Positions 26,901 through 34,956 are shown, counted from the stretch's first letter. The stretch is DNA of 64,000 nucleotides from Roseibium salinum (GCF_026240905.1 NZ_JAPEVI010000003.1:744001-808000); one strand, 5' to 3'. Translations and numbers: made by a program. The notes: generated by a model not told the origin, from the sequence alone.

Positions 26901-29900
26901 GGGCACCATTAGCGGTGAAACGGTTGACATCTCGGCTGCAAACATCCGGAACGAAACGCTGGTCCGCTCGGGAGACTATGTGGGCGGCACCACGCAATCC
27001 AATCAACAGCGCGCCAGCATCGCGGCATCCGGTTCTCTCGCGCTGAACGCGGAGGAAGATATTGTCAGCGTCGGCGGGAATATCGCCTCCGACGGGGACG
27101 CGTCCCTTCAGGCCGGAGGTGACGTCCGCCTGGAAACGTTGAAGACGGAAACCGCCTTCAACATGGATATCGACGGCAGCACCAACAGAATGAATGAGAC
27201 GAAACACCAGTCGTCGAACCTTTCTGTTGGCGGAAACCTCGTCATCGACGCGGGCAGGGACCTCACGATCAGCGGATCGAATGTTTCCGCGGGCGGCGCG
27301 GTCGACCTGAATGCCGGCCGCGATGTCACCATAGAGTCTGTCCAGAACCGCAAGCGCGAGGAAGTCAAACACCAATCCTCCGGAGACCTGCGACACCAGA
27401 TCTGGGACAACTCCTCAGTGATCGATTCCAACTTGGACGTCGGAGGGAACCTGACCATTACCGCCGGAGGTGGCGTCGGTGTGAAGGCCAGCAACGTGAT
27501 CGCGGGAGACGATCTCACGGTCACGGCCGGGGAGGGGTTGCAGGTGAGGGGCGACACCGCTCAGCACTATAATTTCTACGATTCCCGCTCCAGCGGCTTC
27601 ATGCGCAAGTCTTCTACTCTTACGGAGGAAGCCTCGACCAGCCATACCGCGTCACTGCTCATGTCCGGCGGCGACCTGACATTGAAGTCGGGCGCGGACC
27701 TGAGTGTGAAAGGTTCGACCGTCGTCGGCGGCAACGACGCAACGCTTGAAGGGCAAAACGTCACTCTGGAAGCGGATCAGACCTCCTCTTCCTTCAGTCA
27801 TGAGCAGAAGAAGTCCGGCTTCTTTGCCGAGAGCACGCCAGGCGGCCTCGGCTTTGCCGCCGGCTACCGGAAAACCGAAGACGGCTATCAGGGCAGCAGC
27901 ACGACGAACGTCACCTCGGCCGTGAGTGCCGGCAACGACCTGACGATCAGGGCAGGCGAAGATATCACATCCGAAGCGGCGATCCTGTCGGCCGGAAACA
28001 ACATCACTCTCGAAGCCGGCGGAGATGTTGCTCTTGAAAGTGTCGCGGATCTTGCCGCCAGCAGCGAGAAGCACAAGCTCGACCAGATCGCCGTCACCGT
28101 GTCGGCCTTCGAGAATATTTCCGCGCCAGTAAAAACCTTGATCGATACGCCGAGGGCAGTCACGTCCGGGACCGGCAGTGGATTGAACAAGGCCATCAGC
28201 GCAGGTTCCGGGGCTCTTCGCGCGGTCGATGCCATCAACAGCCTCGACGCCATGCGCACCGGCGGCACGATTGCAGGTGTGAAGATCGGCGTCGGTGTCA
28301 CCAGCGAACGAAGCGAGGCTTCGCAATCCAGCAGCCAGGCCGTCGGTTCGTCCGTTTCGGCCGGCAATGACCTGACCATTGATGCGGGCCGCGATATCAC
28401 GGCGGAAGGCGCTCGGATCGACGCCGGTAATGACATCACTCTGGAAGCCGGGCGCGACATCACTCTGGAGTCGGCCCAAAACACGCTTGAAGCCAAGGGC
28501 AGCAACTCCTCGTTCTCTGCCGGGATTGGCGTGACGCTTGGCGTCGGTGGGGCGAAAGACGGGTTGGCACCCAGCCTCAGTGTCGGCCTGGACGTCTCCG
28601 GCCAGAAGGGCAGCTACGCCCTTTCCGAAACCAACCAGTTCAATACCACCGTCACCGCCGGGGGTAATCTGGACATCGATGCCGGCCGCGACCTGACGCT
28701 TTCCGGCGCACGGGCGGAGGCGGAGACCGCCGATGTCAACGTCGGCCGGAACCTGACCGTGGAAAGCCGGCTGGACACGGCTGAAGGCTCCAACAAAAGT
28801 GCCGGCTTCAATGCGGGCGTATCCGTCGGGTTCAGCACGAACGGTCCACCGACAGTGTCTGCATTCGGTGGGGTCAACGGCTCGAAAGGATCGCAAAGCA
28901 AAGCGTGGGTAAACGAAGCCTCCGGCATCGTCACCGAGGGCGCACTCGATGTCGATGTGGGCGAGAAGACGTCTGTCACCGGCGGCGTGATCGCGTCACG
29001 CTCCGGTGAACTGACCCTCGACACGGATACACTCGAAACCCGCGACATCGCCCTTCACGACCGCTCCACCCAGGTTTCCGGTGGCGTGAATGTCTCCCTC
29101 GGCACCTCCCTTGGCCAAGGCTCTCAGAGCGGTGCGATCAATCCCGGCAACACGAACCAGGACGGCGGCTTCACCCCGGGCGTCTCCATCGAGGGCGCCT
29201 ATTCCAATTCCGAAAAAGAAGGCATCGCCCGAGCCACCACCGGCGAGGGAAACATCACGGTGCATGATGGCGACGGCGACGGCGTCAAGGCCGCGGACCT
29301 CGAAGCACAGGCGGACGAAGCGGAGGCCGCCGGCGACCTGGAAACCGCCGAAGCCCTGCGGGCCGAGGCGGATGCGGAGGCTGCTGAGGACAATTCTGCC
29401 ACGGAAACCCAACTTGCCAACGTCAACCGGGACCCGGATGCGGTGATCGAGGTGACGTCGGAGAAAGAGGAGGGGTTTGAGTTCTATGTGAGCGATACCA
29501 GCGTCAGAAAGGCGGTCGAAGCGATCGAGGTTGCGGGGAAAACGCTGAACGACATCGCAGATGCTGTTGTTGATGCGCTGGCGGCAGAAGAGAGGCTGCC
29601 ACCGGAAGACGCCGAAAAACTCAAAGAGGTTGTGCGGGAGGCCCAAAATGATCCTGAAGTGAAAGAGCAACTGGCAAGTTGCGGACAGAAGCAGGGCTGG
29701 AGCCTGTTCGATTGGATCATTTCGCCCGCCCACGCACAGCCGATCTGCACGATTAGTTTGGCCAACGGCCAAACCATCTCCCTCACACCGGATCAGGCGG
29801 ATGCCAGCCTCGATATTGCAAACTGGATCGGCAGCAACGTCGCGGCAAAAGCGCTAACGAGAGCCCTTGGGCCGATTGGAGCGTTGCTCGGGTCCACCGG

Positions 29901-30591
29901 ACCTGCCGGAGATGTCGCCGAATACATACACACCGACAGCGATGGCACCCGCTACGACATCAAGATCGATGGTCCGGCGGGAACGGTTGCCGTATCCATT
30001 GAGGGCAATCAAACAGCTACATCACTGGAGTTCACCTTAGATCACGAAACCGGAAACTATGTCTTGACCGGTGGAGCGATGAACGGCCAGTCCCTCAGTC
30101 AGGACGCCCTGAAGCGTACTTGGCAGATACTGGCCAGCCGGGGGATCGGTGACAATGGTGGTCCACGTGTGACCGATGAGGATCTGGGGCGCAATAACGA
30201 TTATGACAATAACAACGGCGGTGGTGGACCGAGACTCGTCGGACCAATAGGCTGGGATAGTGGCGATAGGTCAAACGAGGCTCCAAATACGGGGCCGCGC
30301 CTGACAGTCCGAGATCACTATGACCATCACAATGAGATGCGCACCGATGTAATCAACCAGTTGGAGGGGCAAGGCTATACGGTTTCACGGCGCGAGGCAT
30401 CGTTTGGTAGTTCCTGCGGCTCAGGTCGCTGTCGGCCCGATATCATCTACGAAGCGCCGGATGGGACAAAGGGAATCATCGAGATTAAAACCGGCAATGC
30501 AGATCTGACGATCAGGCAGAGTGAGATCTATCCGCAGATCAAGGATGGGAACGCGATTCCGAGGGGGAGGTGGCAGCTCGGTTCGGATTGA
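23974..30591 (+). CDS. cdiA: CdiA/FhaB-like two-partner secretion exoprotein with nuclease-type C-terminus
   Basis: In this reading the protein has 2205 residues. I prefer ATG 23974; a TTG at 23965 also exists. Order: signal region; TPS haemagglutination domain (NIARPNGSGLSHNKFNDFN, VLANPNGITCNGCGF near 146); FHA repeats; a mid-region typical of CdiA (LGDAYIENSYIRDQLLKKAGRR, about 790-908); further FHA-2 repeats (AGNDLTI.AG.DIT); an acidic helical stretch; a Gly/Asn-rich linker; and from about 2109 a PD-(D/E)XK nuclease-like domain (D2156, E2170-I-K2172). No VENN motif was found. The frame ends early: coding continues in another frame after the G5 tract at 30563-30567. Confidence 0.9.
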   Translation: MPATGLINKFVSLSITLVTAGSFLLQTTFAPYAQELSADPTAGAQHTPGITAAPNGVPMVNIARPNGSGLSHNKFNDFNVGQQGLILNNSKVVGTSQLGGAILGNPNLASGSTARIILNEVTSANPSLLEGATEVFGGTADYVLANPNGITCNGCGFINTPRATLTTGTPVLDPTSGALTGLSVNDGAISIGALGLDARSTDYFDVISRSVAINGAIHGKDVRVITGRNDIDYANRVVKSVKADDGSDKPEFSIDSSALGGMYANRISLEGTEAGVGVRTPENMAAGAGGMVLTADGKLVMRKASSQGAIKARSNSAGVEVTENLHAATDLGLTSNASTTFLNHVIAGARGNVDIEAGADAELAAALIGAGMNTDGSFAVGEGTLTVTADDTIAVASGTTVNAGQSVSMSASNLLDVEGTVNAYETLSLNSDHSLKTAEGGKVSTQTGNATIAAADGLNQGEFRAGQDTILSFIDLLNEGSIGAGRDTLLSVTGSFTNEGSISANRNTLVSLAGDGTNDGIIGAKQDVTLSFASDFTNSDTILAGRNLLFQGATAESRAGTIINDKGHIEAIDGNLSIFATAFVNQGTEPTVTTTTTRTRTITPCNWNGGSICDQHETVTTVVTETLDQNGESAKLLSGGNLIIDANTIENRYSEVAANGDVTLTGNTLVNQGREIVETTTIAKKEWRYKKKNGRKTFRHVRDRGTTITSVTLDSIPATISANGNVQGTFTDRIDNESIRENGGQVGLSSGDAVPSTDDHAPVFQPPSSSLTIVNPAPEAKFLFETRAEFVDLSRFYNSDLFLAQLPGFAPEITQKRLGDAYIENSYIRDQLLKKAGRRTLAGTSTDYDSVKQLYENAVTAQQDLELVPGVALSADQIAALTTDIVWLEEITVNGQKVLAPRLYLAPGNRSTIQLAGSRITGGSIKLQSNEINNEGALTAVASLEVEAETNLTNRGGSITATDVTLSADETVANLSGTISGETVDISAANIRNETLVRSGDYVGGTTQSNQQRASIAASGSLALNAEEDIVSVGGNIASDGDASLQAGGDVRLETLKTETAFNMDIDGSTNRMNETKHQSSNLSVGGNLVIDAGRDLTISGSNVSAGGAVDLNAGRDVTIESVQNRKREEVKHQSSGDLRHQIWDNSSVIDSNLDVGGNLTITAGGGVGVKASNVIAGDDLTVTAGEGLQVRGDTAQHYNFYDSRSSGFMRKSSTLTEEASTSHTASLLMSGGDLTLKSGADLSVKGSTVVGGNDATLEGQNVTLEADQTSSSFSHEQKKSGFFAESTPGGLGFAAGYRKTEDGYQGSSTTNVTSAVSAGNDLTIRAGEDITSEAAILSAGNNITLEAGGDVALESVADLAASSEKHKLDQIAVTVSAFENISAPVKTLIDTPRAVTSGTGSGLNKAISAGSGALRAVDAINSLDAMRTGGTIAGVKIGVGVTSERSEASQSSSQAVGSSVSAGNDLTIDAGRDITAEGARIDAGNDITLEAGRDITLESAQNTLEAKGSNSSFSAGIGVTLGVGGAKDGLAPSLSVGLDVSGQKGSYALSETNQFNTTVTAGGNLDIDAGRDLTLSGARAEAETADVNVGRNLTVESRLDTAEGSNKSAGFNAGVSVGFSTNGPPTVSAFGGVNGSKGSQSKAWVNEASGIVTEGALDVDVGEKTSVTGGVIASRSGELTLDTDTLETRDIALHDRSTQVSGGVNVSLGTSLGQGSQSGAINPGNTNQDGGFTPGVSIEGAYSNSEKEGIARATTGEGNITVHDGDGDGVKAADLEAQADEAEAAGDLETAEALRAEADAEAAEDNSATETQLANVNRDPDAVIEVTSEKEEGFEFYVSDTSVRKAVEAIEVAGKTLNDIADAVVDALAAEERLPPEDAEKLKEVVREAQNDPEVKEQLASCGQKQGWSLFDWIISPAHAQPICTISLANGQTISLTPDQADASLDIANWIGSNVAAKALTRALGPIGALLGSTGPAGDVAEYIHTDSDGTRYDIKIDGPAGTVAVSIEGNQTATSLEFTLDHETGNYVLTGGAMNGQSLSQDALKRTWQILASRGIGDNGGPRVTDEDLGRNNDYDNNNGGGGPRLVGPIGWDSGDRSNEAPNTGPRLTVRDHYDHHNEMRTDVINQLEGQGYTVSRREASFGSSCGSGRCRPDIIYEAPDGTKGIIEIKTGNADLTIRQSEIYPQIKDGNAIPRGRWQLGSD

Positions 30592-30674
30592 AACCGGACG
30601 TGCCACTGAAAGAGCAAGGTTACCCAAACGGCATTCCAATCGAAATCAGAACGCTTCCGGGGGCAGGCCAATGA
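30568..30674 (+). pseudogene. Out-of-frame end of the CdiA toxin domain
   Basis: If one base is added to the G5 tract at 30563-30567, the frame continues as RGEVAARFGLKPDVPL, then KEQGYPNGIPIEIRTLPG, to a TGA at 30672-30674. This tail has clear protein character and its stop overlaps the next gene start (ATGA). The toxin probably ended there. The break may be a real mutation, slippage/phase variation at the G tract, or a sequencing error. Confidence 0.75.
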
Positions 30675-31234
30675 AGACTAAAGAGGTTACGCAATTATTG
30701 AAGACCTTGGGCTGGCACACCTATACGGACGAGGTGGGGGATAAGTTTTCACTATTCCACCTGCCAGACCGGGTGGTTGATCTTGGCTACGGAATACGAA
30801 AGTATGGCAGGGAGCAGCAGCTTGAAGCTGATGTTACAGCGTCTACGGAGGCTTTTTCATGTGGCTGCAAAGCTATAGATCCTGGACATCGGCGATACGC
30901 GCCGCTCGTGCGACGTAGACGAGGACTGTGCTATCAGGTTCCGGCCATAACAGAAGAGCACGTCCGGCGGGCATCGGATGAGTCGATAGCGTGGGCGCAG
31001 GCGCAGGATTTGGACAAGGCGTTGCGTGACCATGCGGCGTTGCCGACGAATGCACCCGGCGCTCGGCCCATCTGGCATCTCGCAGCTTTGGCGCTGCTTG
31101 GCGATGTGGCTAAACTGAAGTTTTATCAGGCCAGTTTCGAAGCCGGAGATCGGCTTGGCTTCGTGAACTATGTCACCAAGGACTACATCGACCGGACTGT
31201 GTCTTTCGCCGAGAGGTTGGCTGCGAGGGGCTGA
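30671..31234 (+). CDS. Candidate CDI immunity protein
   Basis: The 187-residue protein has no signal peptide or membrane segment and no family I recognise with certainty. It starts MKTKEVTQLLKTLGWHTY at ATG 30671, after GGGGGCAGG. Its position directly behind the toxin-domain tail, with an ATGA overlap in the restored frame, is the standard place for CdiI. The C-terminal half is helical (ARPIWHLAALALLGDVAKLKFYQASF). The predicted role is to bind and block the PD-(D/E)XK nuclease in the producing cell and its kin. The role rests on context. Confidence 0.7.
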   Translation: MKTKEVTQLLKTLGWHTYTDEVGDKFSLFHLPDRVVDLGYGIRKYGREQQLEADVTASTEAFSCGCKAIDPGHRRYAPLVRRRRGLCYQVPAITEEHVRRASDESIAWAQAQDLDKALRDHAALPTNAPGARPIWHLAALALLGDVAKLKFYQASFEAGDRLGFVNYVTKDYIDRTVSFAERLAARG

Positions 31235-31399
31235 TCTGAGTTATTCTCTCACATCTTTCTCTGGTATCTGATGTTCTGGCATTAAGATGGCCGGAAGGGA
31301 CGTCCATTTGCGTCCTGAACAATGGATTGCGCGTGCTTGCTTGCACCGGATGGGGCCATCATCGTCTCGGTTTTGCTGAGTGGCGTCGGTGACATTCGC

Positions 31400-31560
31400 A
31401 GTATCGAGGTTCTGCTTTGAGAAGGAGACGGAGCCTGCGTCTGCAAGGATCGCCGTCAGGGCCAGTTGTGCTGGCGGATGGTTCAACAATATCGGTCGGC
31501 ATTCAAGCTTATGACGAATGCAAGAGCGCTATTTTTGCTTATCTGAACAACCTTGGTCGC
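31400..31560 (+). mobile_element. Probable IS3-family transposase fragment
   Basis: The peptide IQAYDECKSAIFAYLNNLG (31501-31557) resembles the segment before the final part of IS3-family OrfB, and an adjacent frame reads GWFNNIGRHSSL, which resembles its NRxRRHSAL end. The pieces are short and in different frames, so this is a scrambled remnant. The rest of 31235-31500 shows no gene. Confidence 0.4.
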
Positions 31561-31564
31561 GAAG

Positions 31565-31978
31565 AGCGCACTGACCCTGAAGAAGGAAGCTACCCGCCCG
31601 CCGGCCATGAACAGCCTTCAACAGCAAGGCAGATTCGATGCTTTCCTCAAGGAATTCAATGCGGAACGGCCTCACGAAGGATTGGCGATGACGACGCCGG
31701 CCGAGATCTACACGGCCTCACCAAGACAGTACCAGGGCCTGCCGGAGCTGGATTATCCGTTCCACGACAGGGATGTCCTGGTCGCCGCATGCGGCCGGAT
31801 CTGCATGTATCGAAAGAAGATCAACATCTCTACCGTACTAGCCGGTCAGCGCCTCGGTATAACCGAAGTGGACGACGGCATTTGGCTGATCAGCTTCATG
31901 AGCTATGATCTGGGATACATCGACCTGGAGCAGAGAACGCTACAGACAATCGACAACCCGTTCGGCACGAGGTTGTAA
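31565..31978 (+). pseudogene. IS481-family transposase, C-terminal remnant
   Basis: About 138 residues of an rve-type transposase C-terminus remain: LTLKKEATRPPAMNSLQQQ, FNAERPHEGLAMTTPAEIY, ELDYPFHDRDV, GRICMYRKKINISTVLAGQ and EVDDGIWLISFMSYDLGY. The catalytic DDE core upstream is missing, so the element is dead. It lies between the candidate immunity gene and tRNA-Thr and marks a site of past insertion and deletion. Confidence 0.8.
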
Positions 31979-32034
31979 CCCATGTCTCCGGTACAAACTG
32001 TTACCTATGTCTTCGGGCTGGACATTGGAAAATA

Positions 32035-32110
32035 TGGTGCCGGCAGCAGGATTCGAACCCGCGACCCCGAGATTACAAATCACGTGCTCTACCAGCTGAG
32101 CTATACCGGC
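32035..32110 (-). tRNA. tRNA-Thr (TGT anticodon)
   Basis: On the minus strand the acceptor GCCGGTA pairs with TGCCGGC and CCA is encoded. The D-arm GCTCAGCTGGTAGAGC, the anticodon loop TTTGTAA and the T-arm GCGGGTTCGAATCCTGC are present. The anticodon stem has one mismatch (CGTGA with TCTCG). It may be a target for island integration, but no second copy of its 3' end is visible here. Confidence 0.93.
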
Positions 32111-32268
32111 GCAGGAAATGGCTTCTATCAGATTGGGCGCGCTTGTCCATGCTTCAAGGGAAAAATTTCAAATCCGGCTGCTATTAATTTTGCAAGTCCT
32201 TACAGCACTTGCCGAAATTGCCTGGTCGCTGTGGATAATCCTGCCGTGCGGGCCACACCGGTTGCGTA

Positions 32269-33090
32269 TCAAAGGCCCATCTTCATGCGGGCGACATAAA
32301 GGGACAGCACCGCCGCGTTGGAGACATTGAGAGAGCGGAGCTTGCCTGGCATGTCGAGCCGGGCGAGCTGGCCGCAGGCCTCGCGCACGCCCTGGCGTAC
32401 GCCCTTGCCCTCCGAGCCGAGCACCAGAACGGTCTTGTCGGTAAAGACGGTGTCTTCCAGGCGGGCCGGGCCGTCACTGTCGAGCGCGATACAGCCGAAG
32501 CCTTCTTCCCCCATTTCGGTGATGAAGCGGGCCATGTTCTTCACCCGGACATGTTTGATCATGTCGAGGGCGCCGGAGGCGGATTTGGCGAGCACGGAGC
32601 CTTCTTCCGGCGCATGGCGTTCGGTGGTGACCACCGCGTCGGCTTCCAGCGCAACGGCGGAGCGCAGGATGGCGCCGACATTGTGCGGGTCGGTCACCTG
32701 GTCGAGGGCCAGCACGAGCCGGGCGCCCGTCAATTGTTCCACGCCGTAGGCGGGCAGGGGATCGGCCTCCAGAATCATGCCCTGGTGGACGGCGTCCTTC
32801 GTGACCATGCGGTCGAGCGCCCTCGGCATCGCCATCTCGACCGGCACATCGATCACAACACCGCGCTCCTCCAGTCGGCGCAGCGCGTTGTCGGTGGCAA
32901 AGAGCTTCAGCCGCTTGCGGTCCTTGTTGGCAAAGGCCGCTTCCACGGTGTGCAGACCATAAAGAAGGACCGGGCCTTCCGGCGGCAGGCCGGGTCGGCG
33001 CGGCGCAGGCTTGCCGCCGCCCTTCTTGTGAAAGCCTGAACCGTGCCCGGCGCGGGGTTTGAAGCGCCCCGATTTCGTGTTTTCCGTCAT
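32269..33090 (-). CDS. rlmB: 23S rRNA 2'-O-ribose methyltransferase, TrmH/RlmB (SpoU) family
   Basis: The 273-residue protein has a basic Gly/Lys-rich N-terminal tail (about 35 residues), a substrate-binding domain starting LLYGLHTVEAAF, and a SPOUT knot with all three motifs: LALDQVTDPHNVGAILRSA, VLVLGSEGKGV and LRSLNVSNAAVLSLY. It methylates rRNA using S-adenosylmethionine; RlmB of E. coli modifies 23S G2251. Placement between tRNA-Thr and tRNA-Tyr/tuf is common in alphaproteobacteria. Confidence 0.9.
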   Translation of the reverse strand: MTENTKSGRFKPRAGHGSGFHKKGGGKPAPRRPGLPPEGPVLLYGLHTVEAAFANKDRKRLKLFATDNALRRLEERGVVIDVPVEMAMPRALDRMVTKDAVHQGMILEADPLPAYGVEQLTGARLVLALDQVTDPHNVGAILRSAVALEADAVVTTERHAPEEGSVLAKSASGALDMIKHVRVKNMARFITEMGEEGFGCIALDSDGPARLEDTVFTDKTVLVLGSEGKGVRQGVREACGQLARLDMPGKLRSLNVSNAAVLSLYVARMKMGL

Positions 33091-33162
33091 GGCGCAGCTC
33101 TAGCCGGAAATGGATGGAAGGGGAAGAGGGCAGGCCGGTGCGTGCCTGTTGAAAGTGTCCGC

Positions 33163-33660
33163 TCAGGAGGTGCGCAGAATCATGCAGCTCACCGTGCCGT
33201 GGGCGATCAGCTTGCCGCGCGCGTCCCTGAGGTCGCCTTCGGACGTCGCAAGGCGGGAACCACGGTGGACCAGCCGGCCCTCGCAGGTGACTTCGCCGCT
33301 ATCGGTCTTGAGCGGGCGGACCATGTTCACCGTGAGGGAGGTGGTCGTGTAGAATTCACCGGGCTTGAGAGCCGTGTGAACGGCGCAGCTCAGGGCTGTG
33401 TCGATCAGGGTCGAGATCCAGCCGCCGTGCACGGTGCCTTGCGGGTTGAGAAACTCCCTGGCTGGCATGCCGGTGAAGACGGACCGGCCTTCGGAGAATT
33501 CCTTCATTCTTATGTTCAGGTGCATCATGATCGGCGGGGCGGGCAGTTCGCCGGCCATCATCCTTGCAAAGATGTCCATGCCCGACAGACTGGCGACCGC
33601 AGCCATCGGCAGGGGACCGGGCGCCGGGCCGTCTTCTTTATATACGTGGGTGTCAGTCAT
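33163..33660 (-). CDS. PaaI-type hotdog-fold acyl-CoA thioesterase
   Basis: The 165-residue protein has the single hotdog domain with the HGG(W)xxxxxD core (NPQGTVHGGWISTLIDTALSCAV) and a TVNMVRPL beta-strand, as in PaaI/YdiI-like thioesterases that hydrolyse acyl- or aryl-CoA. It overlaps the MarR gene by ATGA, so regulator and thioesterase are co-transcribed; MarR/thioesterase pairs commonly deal with aromatic or xenobiotic CoA esters. Specificity is unknown. Confidence 0.85.
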   Translation of the reverse strand: MTDTHVYKEDGPAPGPLPMAAVASLSGMDIFARMMAGELPAPPIMMHLNIRMKEFSEGRSVFTGMPAREFLNPQGTVHGGWISTLIDTALSCAVHTALKPGEFYTTTSLTVNMVRPLKTDSGEVTCEGRLVHRGSRLATSEGDLRDARGKLIAHGTVSCMILRTS

Positions 33661-34190
33661 GACTGCTGTCCTGTCGGGGAGGAGGGAGAGGCGGTTGGCG
33701 TTTTTGCGGCAGCTTCGGGCTGCGGCGAACCACTGTGTTCAAGGATATGGACGGCCTTTCGCAGTGCCGACATCTGGCTCCGGGAGGATTCGGCCGCGTC
33801 CGGGCCCAGCAGGTCGCAGAGCTCGGCCTGGGCCCGCTGCCAGGTCCTGTGGATCTCGATCACCTTTCTTTCGCCGGCAGGCGTCAGCACTGGCAGAACT
33901 GTCCGTCCGGCGGTTCTTTGCCGGGCGATGAGGCCGGCGGTCTCCAGCGGCTCCAGGTTTCGCGCCAGCGTCGAGCGGTCGATGCCGAGGAAGCGGGCGA
34001 TCTGCGAGGCTGAAGTCGCGGACCCTTCCGCGATCGCGGCCAGCAGCTGGCACTGGGTGAGCTCCAGTCCGAGCGGGGCCATGTGCCGGTTGTAATGCCG
34101 GGTGAGCAGGTTTGCCGTTCGCCGGGCGGCATGGCCCAGGCAGGTGCGGCCCATGTGGACGAAGTCGATATCGTTGAATGCTGAAGTCAT
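33657..34190 (-). CDS. MarR-family transcriptional regulator
   Basis: The 177-residue winged-helix regulator starts at ATG 34190 (MTSAFNDIDFVHMGRTC); an in-frame extension upstream is non-coding and would cover the operator. DNA-binding features are QCQLLAAIAEGSATSASQIARFLG, IDRSTLARNLEPLETAGLI and a wing with GRTVLPVLTPAGERK. A perfect palindrome abuts the start codon, implying autorepression and control of the overlapping thioesterase gene. Confidence 0.9.
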   Translation of the reverse strand: MTSAFNDIDFVHMGRTCLGHAARRTANLLTRHYNRHMAPLGLELTQCQLLAAIAEGSATSASQIARFLGIDRSTLARNLEPLETAGLIARQRTAGRTVLPVLTPAGERKVIEIHRTWQRAQAELCDLLGPDAAESSRSQMSALRKAVHILEHSGSPQPEAAAKTPTASPSSPTGQQS

Positions 34191-34208
34191 TTGTTGTAGA
34201 TACAACAA
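34191..34208. promoter_or_regulatory. MarR operator palindrome
   Basis: TTGTTGTA-GA-TACAACAA is a perfect 8+2+8 inverted repeat directly upstream of the marR-type ATG. Size and symmetry are typical of MarR sites. The stretch from here to the tRNA promoter at 34495 holds nothing else I can support. Confidence 0.75.
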
Positions 34209-34494
34209 CGATGTCGAACGCGCAAGCGGCGGTTTGACCCGGACGCGAAAGGCGGCACGGGAAAGGGCGGAGTTGCGTCGAATTCGGTGCCGGCGCCATG
34301 CCGGCGCTGCTGGCGAGATTGTCCACAGGTCAGGGCTGCTGGAGCGCAGCCACATGGCAAAATCGCGGGAAATCCGGGGGCTTCTTTTTGAGCCATGCGC
34401 TTTCAGGGCGCCGCCGGCACAGGCGATCTGAAGCGTTCGAAGTGGCCGTTTCGGACGTCTCACTGATTTTGTTCATTTCTTTGCAAAATCAGCG

Positions 34495-34523
34495 TTGACA
34501 GGGCAGGTCCGCATCTGCATAAC
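34495..34523 (+). promoter_or_regulatory. Promoter of tRNA-Tyr/tRNA-Gly/tuf unit
   Basis: TTGACA (34495-34500) and CATAAC (34518-34523) are separated by 17 bases, a near-consensus sigma-70 promoter about 85 nt before the first tRNA. Confidence 0.65.
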
Positions 34524-34607
34524 ACGCGCCACGGGATTGCTCGCCCCTTCCGGGCGGGCTCTTCGGTTAAGCCATCCTGATCGCTTCGGCGTGAAGCAGG
34601 ACGAGAT

Positions 34608-34692
34608 GGAGGAGTGCCCGAGTGGCTAAAGGGGACGGACTGTAAATCCGTTGGCTATGCCTACGTTGGTTCGAATCCAACCTCCTCCACCA
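34608..34692 (+). tRNA. tRNA-Tyr (GTA anticodon)
   Basis: This 85-nt class II tRNA has acceptor GGAGGAG pairing with CTCCTCC, encoded CCA, anticodon loop CTGTAAA, a long variable arm and T-loop GGTTCGAATCC. Confidence 0.96.
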
Positions 34693-34710
34693 TCCTGGTT
34701 CTCTCGTTGT

Positions 34711-34784
34711 GCGGGTGTAGCTCAATGGTAGAGCAGCAGCCTTCCAAGCTGACGACGAGGGTTCGATTCCCTTCACCCGCTCCA
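34711..34784 (+). tRNA. tRNA-Gly (TCC anticodon)
   Basis: Acceptor GCGGGTG pairs with CACCCGC, the anticodon loop is CTTCCAA, the T-arm is GAGGGTTCGATTCCCTT and CCA is encoded. It lies 18 nt after tRNA-Tyr. Confidence 0.96.
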
Positions 34785-34956
34785 TCATGGGTGCCTGATC
34801 GGAGTGTCCGGAACGGAAGGCTCTTTCGCCCGGAAATCCTGACAAGAAGTTCTACGGGAAGCATTTCGTCGCTCGAGGATCTGTCCAAGGCGCCGGGGCG
34901 CGTCCCGCTCGAGCCCTGTATCGACCGAACAGAGTATTGGACAGAGAGCGACGCCG

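Noticed and set aside
25882..28896. Long antisense frames within cdiA
   Set aside because: Low-complexity readings of the repeated FHA region on the other strand, with no domains.
29220..30300. Classical VENN pretoxin domain in CdiA
   Set aside because: I looked for a VENN motif through the whole protein and found none.
30521..30670. Longer upstream start for the candidate immunity protein
   Set aside because: The extra 50 residues overlap the toxin-coding region and are Arg/Gly-rich out-of-frame sequence. ATG 30671 fits the ATGA overlap.
32035..32110. tRNA-Thr as an attachment site with a second att copy
   Set aside because: No repeat of the tRNA 3' end was seen elsewhere in the window and there is no integrase gene, so an att pair cannot be supported.
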